Origin: Aureimonas jatrophae
Lineage (GTDB): Bacteria; Pseudomonadota; Alphaproteobacteria; Rhizobiales; Rhizobiaceae
DNA length: 64,000 nt
Reading direction: 5' to 3'
NCBI RefSeq assembly: GCF_900104035.1
Contig: NZ_FNIT01000009.1
Location: 61,765-125,764, forward strand
Position numbers and translations under genes: made by a program. Shown here piece by piece: positions 61,144 through 64,000 of the stretch; the first letter of the stretch is position 1, and each line of letters starts with the position of its first letter. The notes below the pieces were generated by a model that worked only from the letters and a program-made list of their open reading frames with translations, was not told the origin of the DNA and ran no database searches.

Positions 61144-61908
61144 TTATGCTGTGAACGCCCTCATCCAGGCCAGTCCGTCGTCGGTTGCGCCCGTTGGCTT
61201 GTACTCGGCGCCGAAGGGTCCTGCGTATCCGGCGGCCTGGAGGGCGGGCAGGAGCCAGGGGTAGTCGACCTCGCCCCGGTCAGGCTCGGCGCGGGTGGGG
61301 ACGGCTGCGAACTGGACGTGGCCGACAAGGTCCTTGTGCGCGGCAAAGCGCGTGACGAGGTCGCCGCCCATGATCTGCTGGTGGTAGCAGTCGAACAGGA
61401 TCCGGACTTCGGGGCGCGCCAGCTGGCGCACGAGCGCGGCCGCCTCCTCCACCGTGGCGTGGAGGTAGCCGGGCGCATCGCGCCGGTTCAGCGGCTCGAC
61501 CAGGACGCCCATGCCGGTGTCGCAGGCGAGATCGGCGGCATAGGCGAGGTTGGCGAGGAACGTCGCCTCGGCCCCCGCCTGCCCGCGCGCCGCGCCCGCC
61601 ATGACGTGCACGCAGCGCGCCCCGATCCGCGCCCCGTACTCGAAGGCTTGCCCGATGGCCTCGCGCGCCTCGCCCTCGCGCCCGGGCAGGGCGGCGAGCC
61701 CGTTCTCGCCGGGCTGGCCGCGACGGGTGTTGAGCGAGAGCATCGGCAGGCCGGTCTCGGCAAGCGCGTCGGCCACCGCGCCTGCATCCGTCTCGTATGG
61801 CCAGTGGCATTCCACCGCCGCAAAGCCCGCCGCCCCGGCGCGCCGGATGGCGTCCGGCAGCGACAGCTCGCTCCACAGGAAGCCCAGATTGGCCGACAGC
61901 TCGATCAT
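61144..61908 (-). CDS. otnI: 2-oxo-tetronate isomerase
   Basis: 254 residues of the hydroxypyruvate-isomerase-like TIM-barrel family. Metal-binding parts are visible in VLVEPLNRRDAPGYL, ILFDCYHQQIMGGD and VGHVQFAAVPTRAEPDRGEVDY. Encoded after otnK and otnC, so it is OtnI, which moves the keto group of 2-oxotetronate (made from threonate or erythronate) to position 3. ATG 61908 has GGGAGG six bases upstream. Starts 11 bases after otnC. Confidence 0.88.
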   Translation of the reverse strand: MIELSANLGFLWSELSLPDAIRRAGAAGFAAVECHWPYETDAGAVADALAETGLPMLSLNTRRGQPGENGLAALPGREGEAREAIGQAFEYGARIGARCVHVMAGAARGQAGAEATFLANLAYAADLACDTGMGVLVEPLNRRDAPGYLHATVEEAAALVRQLARPEVRILFDCYHQQIMGGDLVTRFAAHKDLVGHVQFAAVPTRAEPDRGEVDYPWLLPALQAAGYAGPFGAEYKPTGATDDGLAWMRAFTA

Positions 61909-61919
61909 GTTCGCCTCCC

Positions 61920-62594
61920 TCACCCGTCCCATTCCACGTCGAAGCGCTTCACCACGCGCGCGACCTCGCCCTCCGACAGAAGGCGCGGATGGTGGCCGCG
62001 CGTGAGCAGCGCCAGGCGCGCGGTGGCCTCCAGCTCCTCCATGGCGTTGACCGCCGCCTCGAGGTCGCGGCTGGCCACGACCGGCCCGTGGTTGGCGAGA
62101 AGCACCGCCGAGCGCCGGCCCCCCAAGCCCCGGATCGCCTCGCCGGTGAGGGGGTCGCCCGGCACGAAGAAGGGCAGAAGCTTGACGCGCCCGAGCAGCA
62201 TCACGGCATACGGGGTGATCGCGGGCAGCGCGTTCTCGGGGTCCACCTCGGGCAGCGTCGACCAGGCCACCGCATGGGCGGAATGCAGATGCACCACCGC
62301 CCCCGCCGTTCCGCGCGTCTGGTAGAAGGCGGCGTGAAGCGGCACCTCCTTGGTGGGCGCATCGCCCGACACGAGCTGCCCATCGGCGCCCAGCCTGGCC
62401 AGGCGCCCGGGGTCGAGGCGGCCGAGCGAGCGGCCGGTCGGGGTGACGAGCAGCCCACCATCGGGCAGGCGCACCGAGACGTTGCCGGACGCCCCTTGCG
62501 TCAGCCCGCGGTCGAACAGGCTGGCGGCCAGCCGGCAGACGTCTTCGCGAAGCTGGCTCTCGGCGCGGGCGTCGCTTGCGATCACCCCGCTCAC
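61920..62594 (-). CDS. otnC: 3-oxo-tetronate 4-phosphate decarboxylase
   Basis: 224 residues of the class II aldolase/adducin family. The zinc site is seen in HLHSAHAVAW and LLANHGPVV, with the base glutamate in PTKEVPLHAAFY. In the otn pathway it decarboxylates 3-oxotetronate 4-phosphate to dihydroxyacetone phosphate. GTG 62594 overlaps the otnK stop (GTGA), so the pair is coupled; a GTG 9 bases further in is an alternative. The plain aldolase alternative (fuculose phosphate type) is less likely given its neighbours. Confidence 0.88.
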   Translation of the reverse strand: MSGVIASDARAESQLREDVCRLAASLFDRGLTQGASGNVSVRLPDGGLLVTPTGRSLGRLDPGRLARLGADGQLVSGDAPTKEVPLHAAFYQTRGTAGAVVHLHSAHAVAWSTLPEVDPENALPAITPYAVMLLGRVKLLPFFVPGDPLTGEAIRGLGGRRSAVLLANHGPVVASRDLEAAVNAMEELEATARLALLTRGHHPRLLSEGEVARVVKRFDVEWDG

Positions 62595-64000
62595 GGTCGT
62601 CGCGCTTCCGGTCGCCCCGCTTCCGGGACGGTCTGCCCGAGCACGTCGAGCGCCTGCGCGAAGAAGCGCTCGTCGCCGAAGTTGCCCGACTTCAGCGCCA
62701 GCCAGAGCGGGCGCCCGCCGCCGGCGCCCCCGGCTTCCCCCACCCCGTCCGCGCGCACCGCCGGCACGCCGGCCGCGATCTCGGGGCCGATGGCCAGCGA
62801 GGCTAGGCCCAGGCCCTCCACCACCGCCCCGGACGTCTCGCCGCCCGCCGTCACGAGGCGCGTGACGCCCCCCGCCACCAGCCGGCGCGCCAGCTCGGCA
62901 AAGAAGCCCTCCACCGCGCCTGCCACGCGCTCCTGTCCAAAGCGCGCCTGCGCCTCCCGCACGACGCTCGGATCGGCCGAGGTGTAGACCAGCGGAGCGC
63001 CCGCCGCCGCGCCGCCCGCCCCGTTGCCTCCCTCGCCGCCCTCGCCCGGCCCCGGGTGATCGTCCACAAAGCGCAGCGCGCGCCCGACCGCCCCCGCCCC
63101 GTCGGCCACGATCTCGTCGGCCGAGACCTCCAGCCCCGGCGCGCCGTCCGCCAGATGGCGGCGCACCTGCGCGCGCGTCATCACCGAGCACGAGCCCGAC
63201 AGGATCGCCGCCCGACCGCGCGAGCCCGCCCAGGCGTCCGCGTCGGGGCCGCGCACCGGGACCAGCCCCTCCCGGCGCAGGTTCTCCGGCAGGCCCAGCG
63301 CGATCCCTGAGCCCCCCACCAGAAGCGGCCAGTCGGCGGCCGCCTGCCCGATCGCGTGCAGGTCCTCGTCGCGGATCGCGTCCACCACCACCAGCGGGCG
63401 GTTCGCCGCGGCTTCCGCTAGCGCGCCTTCGCGGATCGCGTCCGCCCCGGCAAACACCGTGGACGCCGCCACGTGCCCGACACCGAGCTGTGTCTGGTAG
63501 CCCAACCAGCGCCGGATGTCGGGATCGCGCATGGGGGTGAGCGGGTGGTCGCGCATGCCCGACTCCGACAGGAGCGCGTCGGCGACAAACAGGTGCCCCT
63601 GGTAGAGCGAGCGCCCCGCGCGCGGAAAGGCCGGGCACACCAGGACCGGGCCCATCGCCGCCGCTCCCGCACCCAGCCGCGCCGCCAGCGCCGCCCGCAG
63701 CGCCTCGGCCACCGGGCCGATGTTGCCGCTCCGCGTCGAGTCGAACGTCGAGCACACCTTGAACAGGATCTGCCGGCAGCCTTGCGCCAGGAGCCAGTCC
63801 AGCGCACCCAGCGACAAGGCCACCGCCTCACTGGCCGCGATCGTGCGCGACTTCAGCGCCACCACGCCCGCCTCGACACCCCGCTCCGCCGGACCCGACG
63901 GAACCCCCGCATACTGCACGACCCGCAAGCCACCCCGCGCCAGCGTGTTCGCCGCATCCGACGACCCCGTGAAGTCGTCCCCGATGATCCCAAGATGCAT
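62591..64000 (-). CDS. otnK: 3-oxo-tetronate kinase (DUF1537)
   Basis: 469 residues from ATG 64000, the last base of the window; the beginning MHLGIIGDDFTGSSDAANTL is the usual family start, so the gene may be complete. It is a four-carbon acid sugar kinase of the DUF1537 family, phosphorylating 3-oxotetronate. Segments: LFKVCSTFDSTRSGNIGPV, YQTQLGVGHVAAS, VTAGGETSGAVVEGLG and LALKSGNFGDERFFAQAL. Two glycine-rich insertions (near residues 318 and 425) make it about 50 residues longer than usual OtnK proteins. Confidence 0.9.
   Translation of the reverse strand: MHLGIIGDDFTGSSDAANTLARGGLRVVQYAGVPSGPAERGVEAGVVALKSRTIAASEAVALSLGALDWLLAQGCRQILFKVCSTFDSTRSGNIGPVAEALRAALAARLGAGAAAMGPVLVCPAFPRAGRSLYQGHLFVADALLSESGMRDHPLTPMRDPDIRRWLGYQTQLGVGHVAASTVFAGADAIREGALAEAAANRPLVVVDAIRDEDLHAIGQAAADWPLLVGGSGIALGLPENLRREGLVPVRGPDADAWAGSRGRAAILSGSCSVMTRAQVRRHLADGAPGLEVSADEIVADGAGAVGRALRFVDDHPGPGEGGEGGNGAGGAAAGAPLVYTSADPSVVREAQARFGQERVAGAVEGFFAELARRLVAGGVTRLVTAGGETSGAVVEGLGLASLAIGPEIAAGVPAVRADGVGEAGGAGGGRPLWLALKSGNFGDERFFAQALDVLGQTVPEAGRPEARRP

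Noticed and set aside
1..64000. tRNA, rRNA, CRISPR arrays, phage genes or attachment sites
   Set aside because: I looked for T-loop motifs, rRNA-like blocks, regularly spaced repeats and integrase or capsid motifs and found none.

Overview
The window is a GC-rich (roughly two-thirds G+C) stretch of an alphaproteobacterial chromosome, most likely from the order Hyphomicrobiales (Rhizobiales). The markers are a GcrA cell-cycle regulator, DUF3297 and DUF1127 proteins, a fused rhamnulose-phosphate aldolase/lactaldehyde dehydrogenase RhaD with the isomerase RhaI, and a subunit I-III fused cytochrome oxidase. A family such as Aurantimonadaceae would fit, but the sequence alone does not prove it. 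I found no tRNA, rRNA, CRISPR array, phage or complete insertion sequence.

Layout. 0-4.4 kb holds housekeeping genes: argD (cut by the window edge), gcrA, a DUF3297 gene, a UxaA-family dehydratase and an endonuclease III-like glycosylase. 4.4-6.05 kb is a debris patch: a frameshifted IS5-type transposase tail, a membrane protein that looks like the N-terminal half of an adenylate cyclase, and a decapitated short-chain dehydrogenase. 6.05-10.6 kb is a ribose-type sugar ABC transporter split over two divergent units around a 22-bp perfect palindrome, followed by an LtnD-like dehydrogenase. 10.6-17.3 kb holds small membrane proteins, two short-chain dehydrogenases, an aldehyde dehydrogenase, YbaK, a DUF1127 protein and a ferritin-like protein. 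17.4-23.4 kb is a translationally coupled caa3-type cytochrome oxidase operon. 23.5-27.7 kb has an aldo/keto reductase, alanine racemase and a GntR regulator with a DapA-family enzyme. 27.7-33.9 kb is an L-rhamnose locus (rhaI, rhaD / rhaR, rhaM, rhaK) without transporter genes. 33.9-35.3 kb is an unknown gene pair. 35.5-41.6 kb is a complete glucitol-type PTS (SorC regulator, GutM, IIC, IIB, IIA and an HPr-Enzyme I fusion). 42-49 kb has a LuxR-type regulator and an acetoin-dehydrogenase-like operon (SAF oxidoreductase, acoA, acoB, acoC, HAD hydrolase). 49.5-55.5 kb holds a mechanosensitive channel, a cation/proton antiporter, a DUF4142 protein and manganese catalase. 55.9-61 kb is a hydantoinase/aminotransferase operon with an amino-acid-type ABC transporter and its GntR regulator. 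61.1-64 kb is the otnI-otnC-otnK tetronate operon, which reaches the window edge.

How it works together. Much of the window is a catabolic bank, in which several pathways carry their own regulator: rhamnose to dihydroxyacetone phosphate and lactate; a polyol imported and phosphorylated by a self-contained PTS; tetronates to dihydroxyacetone phosphate through LtnD and OtnI/K/C, with LtnD located 50 kb from the others; cyclic amides through the hydantoinase unit. Candidate operators can be read directly: 10-bp phased repeats before rhaR, twin GAAGTGCATGCA sites flanking the GntR gene at 60.3-61.0 kb, and a 22-bp palindrome between the divergent ABC units. Long open frames antisense to real genes are common because of the high GC and were not counted as genes.
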